From the NCBI RefSeq assembly GCF_000196615.1, contig NC_014306.1, forward strand, positions 1,240,001 to 1,304,000: 64,000 bases of DNA, in the 5' to 3' direction. Position numbers and translations under genes: made by a program. The notes beneath the pieces were generated by a model. That model saw nothing but the letters and a program-made list of their open reading frames with translations, had not been told where the DNA came from and ran no database searches. This DNA comes from Erwinia billingiae Eb661. GTDB lineage: Bacteria; Pseudomonadota; Gammaproteobacteria; Enterobacterales; Enterobacteriaceae. Shown here piece by piece: positions 34,738 to 44,016 of this stretch (position 1 is the first letter of the stretch; each line of letters begins with the position of its first letter).

Positions 34738-37375
34738 TACAAACCTGCGTCTGCAGGTGGTTCTCAACGCGGTGGATAAAATCACCCGTCCTTTCAAAAA
34801 TGCGCAGGCTGGCTCTAAGGAGCTGGCCGCCGCACTCAGGGCCAGCAAAGACGGCCTGAAATCCCTGAACGAACAGGCCGGGCGCATTGACGGCTTTCGC
34901 AAGACGCGCTCCCAGCTTGCAATCACGGAAAAAAATCTGGCAACCGCCCGGCATGAGGCCGCGCAGCTGGCGACCCAGTTTGCGGCAACCAACAGGCCCA
35001 CGGCGCAGCAGGCAAAGCTGTTGTCACAGGCAAAAGGGCGCGCCAGCGAACTGCAGCAGGCTTATAACGGTCTGCGCCTGTCGGTTCAGCGCCAGCGCGA
35101 GGCGCTTACCACTGCCGGTATTGATACCAAACAGCTGAGCGCGGCGCAGCGCCGACTCAGAACGGATGCTGACGGTGCCAGCGCGGCGATTGAGCGCCAG
35201 CAGGCGCAGCTGCGAAAGCTGGGCGAACGGCAGCAGAAGCTGAGCGCCATCCGGGCGCGACATGACAAATCGATGGAGCTGCGCAATAACCTCGCCGGGA
35301 ACGGGGCGGGCATGGTTGCCACCGGCGTGACCACCGGGATGACGATGATGGCCCCGGTCAGGGCTTACGCTGAATCAGAGGATGCCTCCACGCAGCTGGC
35401 CGCGTCCATGATGGGGCCAGGAGCAAAAGTGCTGCCGGAATTTGAGAAAATCAACAAGCTGGCGGTGGGCCTGGGCGACAAGCTGCCCGGCACCACGGCT
35501 GATTTTCAGAACATGATGACCATGCTGCGGCGTCAGGGTATGAGCGCGCAGTCAATTCTGGGCGGGCTGGGTGAGGCAACGGCGTACCTGGGCGTTCAGC
35601 TGAAGATGGCGCCCACTGACGCGGCGGAATTTGCCGCCAAGCTGCAGGACGCCACGCAGACCAGCGAAAAGGACATGATGGCCCTGACCGACATCATCCA
35701 GAAGGGATTTTATGCCGGTGTCGATCCGGGAAACATGCTGCAGGGGTATGCAAAAATCGGCAGCGCGATGGACATCATCAAGCAGAAAGGGCTGGAGGCT
35801 TCAAAAACCTTTGCGCCGCTGCTGGTCATGGCCGATCAGTCCAGCATGGCGGGCGAGTCTGCCGGTAACGCCTACCGCAAGGTGTTTCAGGGGATGATGG
35901 ACGCCGACAAAATGAAGGGCGTAAACAGCGACCTGAAAGGCACCGGCGTGAAGTTTGACTTCACGAACGGCAAGGGCGAGTTCGGCGGCATCGATAAGAT
36001 GTATCAGCAGCTGGCGCAGCTTAAGAGCCTGAGCACCCAGAAGCGACTCACCACCCTGAAGGATATGTTTGGCGATGACGCGGAGACGCTGCAGGTGCTG
36101 AACATCATGATTTCCAAAGGCGTTGAGGGCTACCGGGAAACGGCGGCCAAGCTTGAAAATCAGGCGTCCCTGCGTGAGCGCGTCAATGCGTCACTGAACA
36201 CCCTGGGCAACAAATGGGAGGCGGCCACCGGTTCGTTTACCAACGCAATGGCCGCCATTGGTGAAACCGTCGCGCCGGACCTCAAGCGACTGTCTGACTG
36301 GCTGGGTGACCTCGCCACCTCGCTGGGTAATTTTGTGAAGCAGCACCCGCAGCTGACCGCCGGGCTGTTTAAGCTTGGCGCGGGATTTGCCATTGCGGCC
36401 AGTGCCGTGGGGGTTCTGTCGCTGGCCGCTGCCGCCATTCTTGGCCCGCTGGCCCTGTTGCGCCTGAGTTGCGGCGTGCTGGGCATCAAAACCGTCAGCG
36501 CGTTCACGCTTATCCGTGGGGCGATTGGCCTGATGGGCAACGGCATCTTATGGCTGGGCCGCCTGATGCTGGCGAACCCGATTCTGGCGGTTATTGGTCT
36601 GATTGCCGCCGGGGCGCTGCTTATCTGGCAGAACTGGGACACGCTGGGGCCGAAGCTTGCCGCCTTATGGGATGGCATCAGCACCAAGGTCAGCGCCGTA
36701 TGGGACGCCATCAGGACGTACATCAGTTCAAAGTGGAGTGAAATTGTTGCGGACGTGCAGGCGCTGCCGGCCCGTTTCCAGGAGGCCGGTTCGCAGATGA
36801 TTGACGGGCTGATGGCGGGGATAAGCGCGAAGTGGGAGGGGCTGAAAAGCAAGCTTTCATCACTGACCAGTTACCTGCCTGACTGGATGAAACCGGGTGA
36901 CGCCTCGCCGGTGATGCCGGGCCTGCCGGGTAAGAGTCCGGGATCGGCAACGGGGTTTGCCGGGTTGTACGACAGCGGCGGCTTTATTCCCGCCGGGAAG
37001 TTTGGGATTGCAGGAGAGAACGGGCCGGAGCTTGTGAACGGTCCGGCCAGTATCACCAGCCGCAGGCGCACCGCATCACTGGCCGCGTCCGCCGCGCTGG
37101 CGATGGGGCTTGCAGGTACACCGGCCGCAGCACGGCCACTGCATCCCATGAGCCTGCCCGCCAAAGCACAACCGGCGGGTGCTACCGGCGGCGTAATGTC
37201 TGCCGGAGCGGCTGCCCCGGTGCATAACAGCTATGCATTCACCATCGTGCAGCAGCCGGGCGAAAGCCATCAGAGTGTGGTGGATGAGGTGATGCGCCGG
37301 ATTGAAGAAAAAGAGCGGCAGGCTAAGGCCCGCGCGCGCAGTTCCTACAGTGACCGTGGAGGGTTTGAATCATGA
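34730..37375 (+). CDS. T: tape-measure protein (P2 gpT)
   Basis: 881 aa (P2: 815) from the ATG at 34730; a GTG two codons earlier is possible. Coiled coil at the N terminus (NLATARHEAAQLATQFAATNRPTAQQAKLLSQAKGRASELQQAYN), Gly/Ala-rich hydrophobic helices at ~540-640 (AGFAIAASAVGVLSLAAAAILGPLALL; NPILAVIGLIAAGALLIWQNW). Sets tail length and enters the host envelope. Start overlaps the E' stop. Confidence 0.93.
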   Translation: MSDTNLRLQVVLNAVDKITRPFKNAQAGSKELAAALRASKDGLKSLNEQAGRIDGFRKTRSQLAITEKNLATARHEAAQLATQFAATNRPTAQQAKLLSQAKGRASELQQAYNGLRLSVQRQREALTTAGIDTKQLSAAQRRLRTDADGASAAIERQQAQLRKLGERQQKLSAIRARHDKSMELRNNLAGNGAGMVATGVTTGMTMMAPVRAYAESEDASTQLAASMMGPGAKVLPEFEKINKLAVGLGDKLPGTTADFQNMMTMLRRQGMSAQSILGGLGEATAYLGVQLKMAPTDAAEFAAKLQDATQTSEKDMMALTDIIQKGFYAGVDPGNMLQGYAKIGSAMDIIKQKGLEASKTFAPLLVMADQSSMAGESAGNAYRKVFQGMMDADKMKGVNSDLKGTGVKFDFTNGKGEFGGIDKMYQQLAQLKSLSTQKRLTTLKDMFGDDAETLQVLNIMISKGVEGYRETAAKLENQASLRERVNASLNTLGNKWEAATGSFTNAMAAIGETVAPDLKRLSDWLGDLATSLGNFVKQHPQLTAGLFKLGAGFAIAASAVGVLSLAAAAILGPLALLRLSCGVLGIKTVSAFTLIRGAIGLMGNGILWLGRLMLANPILAVIGLIAAGALLIWQNWDTLGPKLAALWDGISTKVSAVWDAIRTYISSKWSEIVADVQALPARFQEAGSQMIDGLMAGISAKWEGLKSKLSSLTSYLPDWMKPGDASPVMPGLPGKSPGSATGFAGLYDSGGFIPAGKFGIAGENGPELVNGPASITSRRRTASLAASAALAMGLAGTPAAARPLHPMSLPAKAQPAGATGGVMSAGAAAPVHNSYAFTIVQQPGESHQSVVDEVMRRIEEKERQAKARARSSYSDRGGFES

Positions 37376-37857
37376 TGATGACGCTGGGGCTGTTTGTTTT
37401 CATGCTGAAAACTGCCCCCTATCAGCAGCTGCAACACCAGCGCAGCTGGCGGTTTCCGACAAACAGCCGGGTGGGTGTCCGCCCGTCAATGCAGTTTCTG
37501 GGACCGGATAACGACACCATCACGCTGACGGGCGTTTTGTTGCCTGAAATGACCGGTGGCCGCCTGACGCTGTTCGCGCTGGAGCAGATTGCGGAGCTTG
37601 GTCGCGCGTGGCCGCTGATCGAGGGCAGCGGGGCAATTTACGGAATGTTTGTTATCGAGAGCGTGAACAAGACCAGTACGGAGTTTTTCAGTAACGGCGC
37701 GTGCAGGCGCATCGAGTTTACCCTCACACTCCGGCGAACGGATGAATCGCTTCGCGAGATGTTTGGCAGCCTGAGCGACCAGTTAACGGCGATGCAAAGT
37801 GCGGCAACCGGCGCGGCGGGCAGGCTTAACTCTGCGGTGGGAGGGCTACTTCAGTGA
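37372..37857 (+). CDS. U: tail protein (P2 gpU)
   Basis: 161 aa. MMTLGLFVFMLKTAPYQQLQHQRSWR...VGVRPSMQFLGPDNDTITLTGVLLPE as in P2 U. Tail tip/assembly. ATGA-type overlaps on both sides. Confidence 0.93.
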   Translation: MMMTLGLFVFMLKTAPYQQLQHQRSWRFPTNSRVGVRPSMQFLGPDNDTITLTGVLLPEMTGGRLTLFALEQIAELGRAWPLIEGSGAIYGMFVIESVNKTSTEFFSNGACRRIEFTLTLRRTDESLREMFGSLSDQLTAMQSAATGAAGRLNSAVGGLLQ

Positions 37858-38948
37858 ACAGTTCCGCCTGGGCTAACGGGGCCATCAGCGCGCCGCAGTT
37901 CCGTCTTACGATGGAAGGGGCCGACATCACGCAGAAGATTGAAAAACGGCTTATCAGCCTGACGCTCACGGACAACCGCGGATTTGAGGCTGACCAGCTG
38001 GATATTCAGCTGGACGATGCGGACGGCCTGCTGCAGCTTCCCCGCCGGGGCGTTGCGCTGACGCTGGCGCTGGGGTGGGAGGGGCAGCTGCTTATTCCCA
38101 AAGGCACCTATACGGTTGATGAAATTGAACACTCGGGATCGCCTGACCGGCTGACGCTTCGCGCGCGCAGTGCTGATTTTCGCGAGACGCTCAACACCAA
38201 GCGCGAAAAGTCATGGCATAAGGTCACGGTGGGTGACATCACGCGCGATATCGCGGCCAGGCATAAGCTGAAGCTGGCGCTGGGTGATGACGTGGCAAAG
38301 CTTGCCATTGACCATATGGACCAGACGAACGAGTCAGACGCCAGCTTTCTGATGCGCCTTGCGCGCCAGTCCGGGGCGCTTGCCTGCGTGAAAAATGGCA
38401 GCCTGCTGTTTATCCGTCAGGGGCAGGGGAAAACGGCCAGCGGAAAGGCGTTGCCGGTTATCACCCTTCAGCGAAGGGACGGCGACAGCCACCGGTTCAG
38501 CCTGGCAGATCGTGATTCTTACACGGGCGTGATAGCCAGCTGGCTGCATACGCGGGAGCCGGTGAAGAAGGAAGTCACGAAGGTGAAGCGCAGGCGCAAA
38601 ACCACGGCAAAGAAAAAAGAGCCGGAGGCTAAGCAGGGTGATTATCTGGTCGGCACGGATGAAAACGTGCTGGTGCTGAGCCGGACATATGCCAGCCGCG
38701 CTAATGCAGAGCGGGCAGCCAAAATGCAGTGGGAACGACTGCAGCGGGGCGTGGCCACGTTTTCCATTGAGCTGGCGCGCGGCAGGGCTGAGCTTTACAC
38801 GGAGATGCCGGTAAAGGTGAGCGGGTTCAAGCAGCAGATTGATGCGGCTGAATGGATCATCACCACGCTGACCCATAACCTGGGCGACAGCGGGTTTACG
38901 ACAAGTCTGGAACTTGAAGTGAAAATTGATGAGTTAGAAATGGAATAA
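37854..38948 (+). CDS. D: tail protein (P2 gpD, hub)
   Basis: 364 aa with a GTG start overlapping U. ISAPQFRLTMEGADITQKIEKRLISLTLTDNRGFEADQLDIQLDDADGLLQLPRRG is the gpD pattern (T4 gp27-like hub). Lysine/Arg-rich linker KEVTKVKRRRKTTAKKKEPEAK in the middle. Confidence 0.94.
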   Translation: MNSSAWANGAISAPQFRLTMEGADITQKIEKRLISLTLTDNRGFEADQLDIQLDDADGLLQLPRRGVALTLALGWEGQLLIPKGTYTVDEIEHSGSPDRLTLRARSADFRETLNTKREKSWHKVTVGDITRDIAARHKLKLALGDDVAKLAIDHMDQTNESDASFLMRLARQSGALACVKNGSLLFIRQGQGKTASGKALPVITLQRRDGDSHRFSLADRDSYTGVIASWLHTREPVKKEVTKVKRRRKTTAKKKEPEAKQGDYLVGTDENVLVLSRTYASRANAERAAKMQWERLQRGVATFSIELARGRAELYTEMPVKVSGFKQQIDAAEWIITTLTHNLGDSGFTTSLELEVKIDELEME

Positions 38949-39027
38949 AGTGATTCCTATTGGGGCCAATTTATCTATATACTCGCCACAAGTTCCCACC
39001 TGTGTACAAATAACGGAGTATTTAACT

Positions 39028-39246
39028 ATGATGAACTGTCCATTATGTGGGGGCGCAGCGCATACCCGCAGTAGTTTTCAAGTCTCGAAAGATACCAAAG
39101 AAAGATACAACCAGTGTCAGAACATCAACTGCAGTTGCACGTTCAAGTCCTTAGAAACCGTAGCCAAGATCATCATGCAACCCGGAACGGTCAAACCAGT
39201 TCCGCCTCACCCGGATAGATCACTGCAAGGCGCGCTTTGGCTCTAA
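39028..39246 (+). CDS. ogr: late-gene transcription activator Ogr/Delta
   Basis: 72 aa from the ATG at 39028 (GGAG at 39014). MNCPLCGGAAHTRSSFQVS...ERYNQCQNINCSCTF contains the C-x2-C...C-x4-C zinc finger of P2 Ogr. It contacts the RNA polymerase alpha subunit and activates the TGT-N12-ACA late promoters at 19873, 28186 and 32430. Confidence 0.93.
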   Translation: MMNCPLCGGAAHTRSSFQVSKDTKERYNQCQNINCSCTFKSLETVAKIIMQPGTVKPVPPHPDRSLQGALWL

Positions 39247-39261
39247 CTGCAATCAAAATAA

Positions 39262-39285
39262 AACCCGCACGAAGCGGGTTTTTTT
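39262..39285 (+). terminator. intrinsic terminator after ogr
   Basis: AACCCGC (39262-39268), loop ACGAA, GCGGGTT (39274-39280), then a run of Ts to 39285. Last phage structure before attR. Confidence 0.85.
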
Positions 39286-39390
39286 ACGTCTGTCATTTGG
39301 TGATGAGTAAGGAATGGTCAATACATTGGATTGATAACGCTCATCTTTGCTATGTTTGATAACTCAGTTAATGGCATTGGCGCTAAATGG

Positions 39391-39410
39391 CTGTCGCCAT
39401 TTTGTCGCCA
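39391..39410. repeat. attR (right prophage attachment repeat)
   Basis: CTGTCGCCATTTTGTCGCCA, exact copy of 8003-8022. The region 39286-39511 otherwise holds no gene; it joins phage DNA to the 3' side of tesA. Confidence 0.88.
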
Positions 39411-39511
39411 ATTAAAGCTTTTAGTGATGTAACTAATTGATTTTATAATGCATTAATAGTAGTAACTTGTTATTTTGCATAACTTTACCTGTGAGCCGTC
39501 TGCAAACCCCG

Positions 39512-40135
39512 TTACTCATGCTTAACTAGTGGAGCCAGTTCTTTGGCCATCAGCCCGGCAATAAACGGCTGAGCATCGGGATTGGGGTGGATCCCATCCT
39601 GTTGCATCCATTCTGGTTTCAGGTACACCTGTTCCATAAAGAAAGGCACCAGCGGGATGGCATTTTCTTTTGCCAGCTTCGGGTAAATGTCACTGAACGA
39701 CGCGGTGTAGCGGCGGCCGTAATTGGCCGGCAGACGGATTTGCATCAGCAACGGCTGTGCGTTTGCCGCTTTTACCTGAGCAATAATTTTACTCAAGTCC
39801 TGCTCAATGTTTTGCGGTGGGAAGCCCCGTAAACCGTCGTTTCCTCCCAGTTCTATCAGCACCCAACGCGGTTGATGCTGCTTCAGCAGTGAGGGCAGGC
39901 GCGCAAGCCCCTGGGTGGCAGTGTCGCCGCTTATGCTACCGTTAATGATAGTGGGCGATTTCTGCCATTTATCATTGAGTAACGCGGGCCATGCCGTGGT
40001 GGCGGACATCCGGTAACCGGCGCTTAAACTATCGCCCAGCACTAACAGCGTATCTGCCGCCGTCGCGCGCAGCGACATCAGGGCCAATAATAACAGGAAA
40101 GGGTAATGCCAGCGGAAAACATTCTTGAAGTTCAT
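39512..40135 (-). CDS. tesA: multifunctional acyl-CoA thioesterase I / lysophospholipase L1
   Basis: 207 aa from the ATG at 40135, where the product begins with a signal peptide (NFKNVFRWHYPFLLLLALMSLRATA, cleaved before ADTLL). SGNH hydrolase blocks: GDSLSAG (Ser), Gly in SGDT, GGND (Asn), and DGIHP (Asp/His). Periplasmic. The start region overlaps the divergent ybbA by 30 nt. Confidence 0.93.
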   Translation of the reverse strand: MNFKNVFRWHYPFLLLLALMSLRATAADTLLVLGDSLSAGYRMSATTAWPALLNDKWQKSPTIINGSISGDTATQGLARLPSLLKQHQPRWVLIELGGNDGLRGFPPQNIEQDLSKIIAQVKAANAQPLLMQIRLPANYGRRYTASFSDIYPKLAKENAIPLVPFFMEQVYLKPEWMQQDGIHPNPDAQPFIAGLMAKELAPLVKHE

Positions 40136-40792
40136 CGTCTTAGTAAGTCCGTCGGTCAGGGTGAGCATCAGCTTTCCATCCTTACCGGAGTTGAGCTGGT
40201 TGTCAAACCGGCTGAGACCATCGCGTTGATTGGCGAGTCGGGTTCCGGTAAGTCGACTCTGCTGGGTATTCTGGCTGGTCTGGATGACGGTTCCGAAGGT
40301 GAAGTCTTTCTGCTGGGCTCGCCGCTGCACAAAATGGATGAGGAGCAACGCGCTGAACTGCGGGCCAAAAGCGTCGGTTTTGTTTTCCAGTCGTTCATGT
40401 TGGTGCCGACGCTAAATGCGTTAGAAAACGTGCAGCTACCGGCGTTGCTGCGCGGCGAGAGCGATCGTCACAGTCGCGAACAGGCGCAGGCGTTACTGGC
40501 TCAGCTTGGGCTGGCAGAGCGCCTGACGCATCTGCCTTCGCAGCTGTCCGGTGGCGAGCAGCAACGCGTGGCGCTGGCACGTGCCTTCAACGGCAAACCG
40601 GCGCTGCTGTTTGCCGATGAGCCCACCGGCAACCTGGATCGTAAAACCGGCGATCGCATTGCCGACCTGCTGTTTTCGCTTAACCGCGACCTTGCCACCA
40701 CGCTGATTCTGGTCACCCACGATGAACAGCTCGCCGCCCGCTGCGACCGGCGCTTACGGGTGCGCGACGGTAAGCTGTGGGAGGAAGCATGA
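40106..40792 (+). CDS. ybbA: ABC transporter ATPase YbbA
   Basis: 228 aa, LolD/MacB-type ATPase. Walker A GESGSGKST, Q-loop FVFQSFMLVPTL, signature LSGGEQQRVALARAF, Walker B ALLFADEPTGNLD, switch His TLILVTHDEQ. Works with YbbP; its stop overlaps the ybbP start. In E. coli linked with TesA/YbbO as a probable lipid-related module. Confidence 0.93.
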   Translation: MPAENILEVHRLSKSVGQGEHQLSILTGVELVVKPAETIALIGESGSGKSTLLGILAGLDDGSEGEVFLLGSPLHKMDEEQRAELRAKSVGFVFQSFMLVPTLNALENVQLPALLRGESDRHSREQAQALLAQLGLAERLTHLPSQLSGGEQQRVALARAFNGKPALLFADEPTGNLDRKTGDRIADLLFSLNRDLATTLILVTHDEQLAARCDRRLRVRDGKLWEEA

Positions 40793-43206
40793 TCTGGCGG
40801 TGGTTCTGGCGTGAATGGAAATCGCCATCGTTGCTGATTGTCTGGCTGGCCCTGACGCTGGCCGTGGCCTGCGTGCTGGCGCTGGGGTCACTCAGCGATC
40901 GCATGGAAAAAGGCCTGACCCAGCAAAGCCGCGATTTTATGGCCGGCGACCGGACGCTGCAAAGCTCGCGGGAAGTGCCGCAAGCCTGGCTGGATGAAGC
41001 GAAGAAAGAGGGATTACAGGTCGGACGCCAGCTGACGTTCATGACCATGACCTTTGCCGCTGATACGCCGCAGCTGGCGTCGGTTAAAGCGGTCGACGAT
41101 CTCTATCCGATGTTTGGCACGCTGGCCACGGAACCTGCGGGGCTGAAGCCTGCGGCCGGCACCGTGCTTGCCGCGCCGCGTCTGCTGGCGTTGCTCAACC
41201 TGAAATCTGGCGCAAATCTTGATGTCGGCGATACCACGTTACGCGTGGCGGGTGAAGTGGTGCAGGAGCCGGATGCGGGCTTTAACCCGTTCCAGACTGC
41301 GCCACGGCTACTGATGAATCTGGCCGACGTCGGCAAAACCGGGGCGATCCAGCCGGGAAGCCGCGTCACCTGGCGTTATAAGTTTGCAGGCAACCCTCAG
41401 CAGCTCAGCCGTTACGACAGCTATGTCAGCGCGCAGATCAAACCCGATCAGCGTTGGATCAGCGTGGAAAATTCGGAAGATGCGCTGGGCAAGTCGATGG
41501 TGCGTGCCCAGCAGTTCCTGTTGCTGTCGGCATTGTTGACGCTGATGCTGGCGATTGCCGCCGTGGCCGTGGCCATGAGTCATTACTGTAAGAGCCGTTA
41601 CGATCTGGTTGCGGTGCTGAAGACTTTGGGCGCCAATCGTGCCGCGTTAAGAAAGCTGATTGTCGGCCAATGGCTGGCGGTGCTGCTGCTGGCCGCGGTG
41701 TGCGGTGGGGCGATCGGCATGGGCTTTGAAGTACTGCTGCTGCGGATGTTGAAGCCGGTGCTGCCGGGTGAACTGCCTGCCGCCAGCGTCTGGCCGTGGC
41801 TGTGGGCCATCGGCTCGCTGTTTATCATCTCGCTGCTGGTGGGCCTTCGTCCTTATCGCCTGCTGCTGGCGACTCAGCCGTTGCGCGTACTGCGCCGTGA
41901 TGTCGTGGCCGATGTCTGGCCGCTGAAGTTCTATTTGCCGGCCATGGCGTTGGTGGTGATTGCGCTGCTGGCGTTGCTGGTGGGCGGCAGCAAATTACTG
42001 TGGGCGCTGGTCGGCGGGATTATCCTGTTGTCTGCACTGCTGGGGGCGATTGGCTGGGGCGGATTAATGCTGCTCCGCCGTCTTAGCGTACGTAATCTGG
42101 CGTTCAGGCTGGCAATCAACCGGCTGTTACGTCAGCCCTGGACCACGCTCAGCCAGCTGGCGGCTTTCTCGCTGTCCTTTATGCTGCTGGCTTTGCTGCT
42201 GGTGATGCGCGGGGATTTGCTGGACCGCTGGCAGCAACAGCTTCCGCCGGGCAGCCCAAACTATTTCCTGCTTAATCTCACCCAGGATCAGGTGCCTCAG
42301 GTGAAAACCTTCCTGGAGAAGAATCACGTTGAGCCGCAAACCTTCTATCCGGTTGCCCGCGTCCGGCTGACTGGCATCAACCAGAAGCCCGCCGATCCAG
42401 CGTTGGATAATGCCTTAAACCGCGAGCTGAATCTGACCTGGCAGGAACAGCTGCCGGATCATAATCCGCTGACGGCAGGAAGCTGGCCGCCGAAAAAAGG
42501 CGAGGTGTCGATGGAAGAGGCGCTGGCCGGACGACTGGGCGTGAAGCTCGGCGATACGCTGACCTTTACCGGCGATACGCAGGAGTTCTCGGCCAAAATC
42601 ACCAGCCTGCGCAAAGTTGACTGGGAGAGCCTGAAGCCAAACTTCTTCTTTATCTTCCCGCCTGGCGCACTGGACGATCAGCCGCAAACCTGGCTGACCA
42701 GCTTCCGTCTGGAAGGCAACAATGCCTTGCTGGCTCAGCTCAACCGGGAATTCCCCACCCTGAGCCTGCTGGATATCGGCAGCATCCTGCGCCAGATTAG
42801 CCAGGTTCTGGCACAGGTCAGCCAGGCGCTGGAAATCATGGTGATTCTGGTAACCGCCTGCGGCATATTACTGCTGCTGGCGCAGGTTCAGGTTGGCATG
42901 CGCCAGCGTAGACAGGAGTTAGTGGTCTACCGCACGTTGGGTGCCAGTAAGAAACTGCTGCGCGGGACGCTGTGGAGTGAGTTTGCGTTGTTAGGTGGCG
43001 TTTCCGGTCTGGCTGCCGCCATGGGTGCCGAGGCCGCCTTATGGGGACTGCAGCGCAAGGTGTTCGACTTCCCGTGGGAGCCAGACTTTGTGCTGTGGAT
43101 CGCGCTGCCGCTGACCGGCGCGGTGTTGCTGTCGGTGTGCGGCGGCTGGCTTGGCGTGCGGTTGCTGAAAGGCAAAGCGCTGTTCAGAAGCTATAACGCA
43201 GACTAA
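40789..43206 (+). CDS. ybbP: ABC transporter permease YbbP
   Basis: 805 aa from the ATG at 40789 overlapping the ybbA stop. FtsX-type permease with ten predicted helices in the classic type VII plus MacB-like layout: N-terminal helix, periplasmic domain, helix clusters near 250-400 and at the C terminus. FtsX core: YRTLGASKKLLRGTLWSEFALLGGVSG. Function of YbbAP is not settled. Confidence 0.92.
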   Translation: MIWRWFWREWKSPSLLIVWLALTLAVACVLALGSLSDRMEKGLTQQSRDFMAGDRTLQSSREVPQAWLDEAKKEGLQVGRQLTFMTMTFAADTPQLASVKAVDDLYPMFGTLATEPAGLKPAAGTVLAAPRLLALLNLKSGANLDVGDTTLRVAGEVVQEPDAGFNPFQTAPRLLMNLADVGKTGAIQPGSRVTWRYKFAGNPQQLSRYDSYVSAQIKPDQRWISVENSEDALGKSMVRAQQFLLLSALLTLMLAIAAVAVAMSHYCKSRYDLVAVLKTLGANRAALRKLIVGQWLAVLLLAAVCGGAIGMGFEVLLLRMLKPVLPGELPAASVWPWLWAIGSLFIISLLVGLRPYRLLLATQPLRVLRRDVVADVWPLKFYLPAMALVVIALLALLVGGSKLLWALVGGIILLSALLGAIGWGGLMLLRRLSVRNLAFRLAINRLLRQPWTTLSQLAAFSLSFMLLALLLVMRGDLLDRWQQQLPPGSPNYFLLNLTQDQVPQVKTFLEKNHVEPQTFYPVARVRLTGINQKPADPALDNALNRELNLTWQEQLPDHNPLTAGSWPPKKGEVSMEEALAGRLGVKLGDTLTFTGDTQEFSAKITSLRKVDWESLKPNFFFIFPPGALDDQPQTWLTSFRLEGNNALLAQLNREFPTLSLLDIGSILRQISQVLAQVSQALEIMVILVTACGILLLLAQVQVGMRQRRQELVVYRTLGASKKLLRGTLWSEFALLGGVSGLAAAMGAEAALWGLQRKVFDFPWEPDFVLWIALPLTGAVLLSVCGGWLGVRLLKGKALFRSYNAD

Positions 43207-43211
43207 AAAAA

Positions 43212-43236
43212 CAGGCCGGATCGCTCCGGCCTGCTT
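43212..43236 (+). terminator. intrinsic terminator after ybbP
   Basis: CAGGCCGGA (43212-43220), loop TCGC/TCG, TCCGGCCTG (43224-43232), then CTTCATTTC. Preceded by an A-run, so it may also act leftward. Confidence 0.75.
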
Positions 43237-43362
43237 CATTTCTTCCCCCGCCATCCTCATCCTTTTTCGCCTCGCGACTCACATCCTCCTCGGATAGTGC
43301 TTTGTGACAGGTTAATATTGCAGGTATTATTAGCGCAAAATTTAGCTAAGGATGGAGTAAGT

Positions 43363-44016
43363 ATGCTGCACCTGCTTGATGTGAAATATAATTTCCTGTC
43401 TGAATTAAAATCTCAGGAGCTGTTTTCTCTTCGTAAAAAAGTCTTCAAAGATCGTCTTAACTGGATGGTCAATACTGAAAATAATATGGAGTCGGATCAA
43501 TACGACAATCCGCGCACCACCTATATTTTCGGCATTTATAAAGAGTCCTGTATTTGCAGCCTGCGCTTTATCGAAATTAAATACCCGAATATGATTACCG
43601 GCACCTTTAAATCCTGGTTTAAAAATATTGATCTGCCGAAGGGTAATTATGTCGAAGCCAGCCGGTTATTTATCGATAAGGATCAGGTTCAGGCGAAAGA
43701 GCTTAAGCAGCAGCCGGTCAGCGCGTTACTTTTTCTCTCGATGATCAATTATGCCCGACATTATGGTTACGAAGGGATTTACGCCATTGTCAGCCATCCG
43801 ATGTACCTGATATTTAAAAAGTCAGGCTGGAAGGTGTCGGTGGTGGAACAGGCAATGTCAGAGAAGCAGGAGAATATCTATCTGATTTTTATGCCTGTCG
43901 ATGCCGGGAACCAGTCAACGCTGATGGCGCTGGTGAAAGCGAAGGTTCCCGCATTACGCTGCGAACTGGATAGCTGGCCGCTGTCATTCCCCGTCAGGAA
44001 GCACCGGACGGATTAG
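43363..44016 (+). CDS. acyl-homoserine-lactone synthase (EsaI/ExpI-like LuxI)
   Basis: 217 aa from the ATG at 43363 (GGAG 10 nt upstream). LuxI invariant residues are present: LRKKVFKDRLNW (R, F, W), MESDQYD (two Asp), SLRF, NMITGTF, and VEASRLFID (E..SR). Transfers an acyl chain from acyl-ACP to SAM to form an AHL signal. Length and N terminus (MLHLLDVKYNFLSEL) resemble EsaI of Pantoea stewartii. The 3' end overlaps the convergent regulator by 33 nt. Confidence 0.93.
   Translation: MLHLLDVKYNFLSELKSQELFSLRKKVFKDRLNWMVNTENNMESDQYDNPRTTYIFGIYKESCICSLRFIEIKYPNMITGTFKSWFKNIDLPKGNYVEASRLFIDKDQVQAKELKQQPVSALLFLSMINYARHYGYEGIYAIVSHPMYLIFKKSGWKVSVVEQAMSEKQENIYLIFMPVDAGNQSTLMALVKAKVPALRCELDSWPLSFPVRKHRTD

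Larger units (their letters stand above)
8003..39410. mobile_element. P2/186-type prophage, apparently complete
   Basis: 31.4 kb flanked by a 20-bp perfect direct repeat. It contains int, an immunity region with divergent CI and Apl/Cox-like genes, replication protein A, a cos-like site, every structural gene of the P2 late block in P2 order (Q,P / O,N,M,L / X / lysis / R,S / V,W,J,I,H,G / FI,FII,E,E',T,U,D) and ogr. No frameshift or nonsense codon was seen in an essential gene, so it may be inducible. Accessory inserts lie after A, between cos and Q, and between S and V. Confidence 0.93.
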
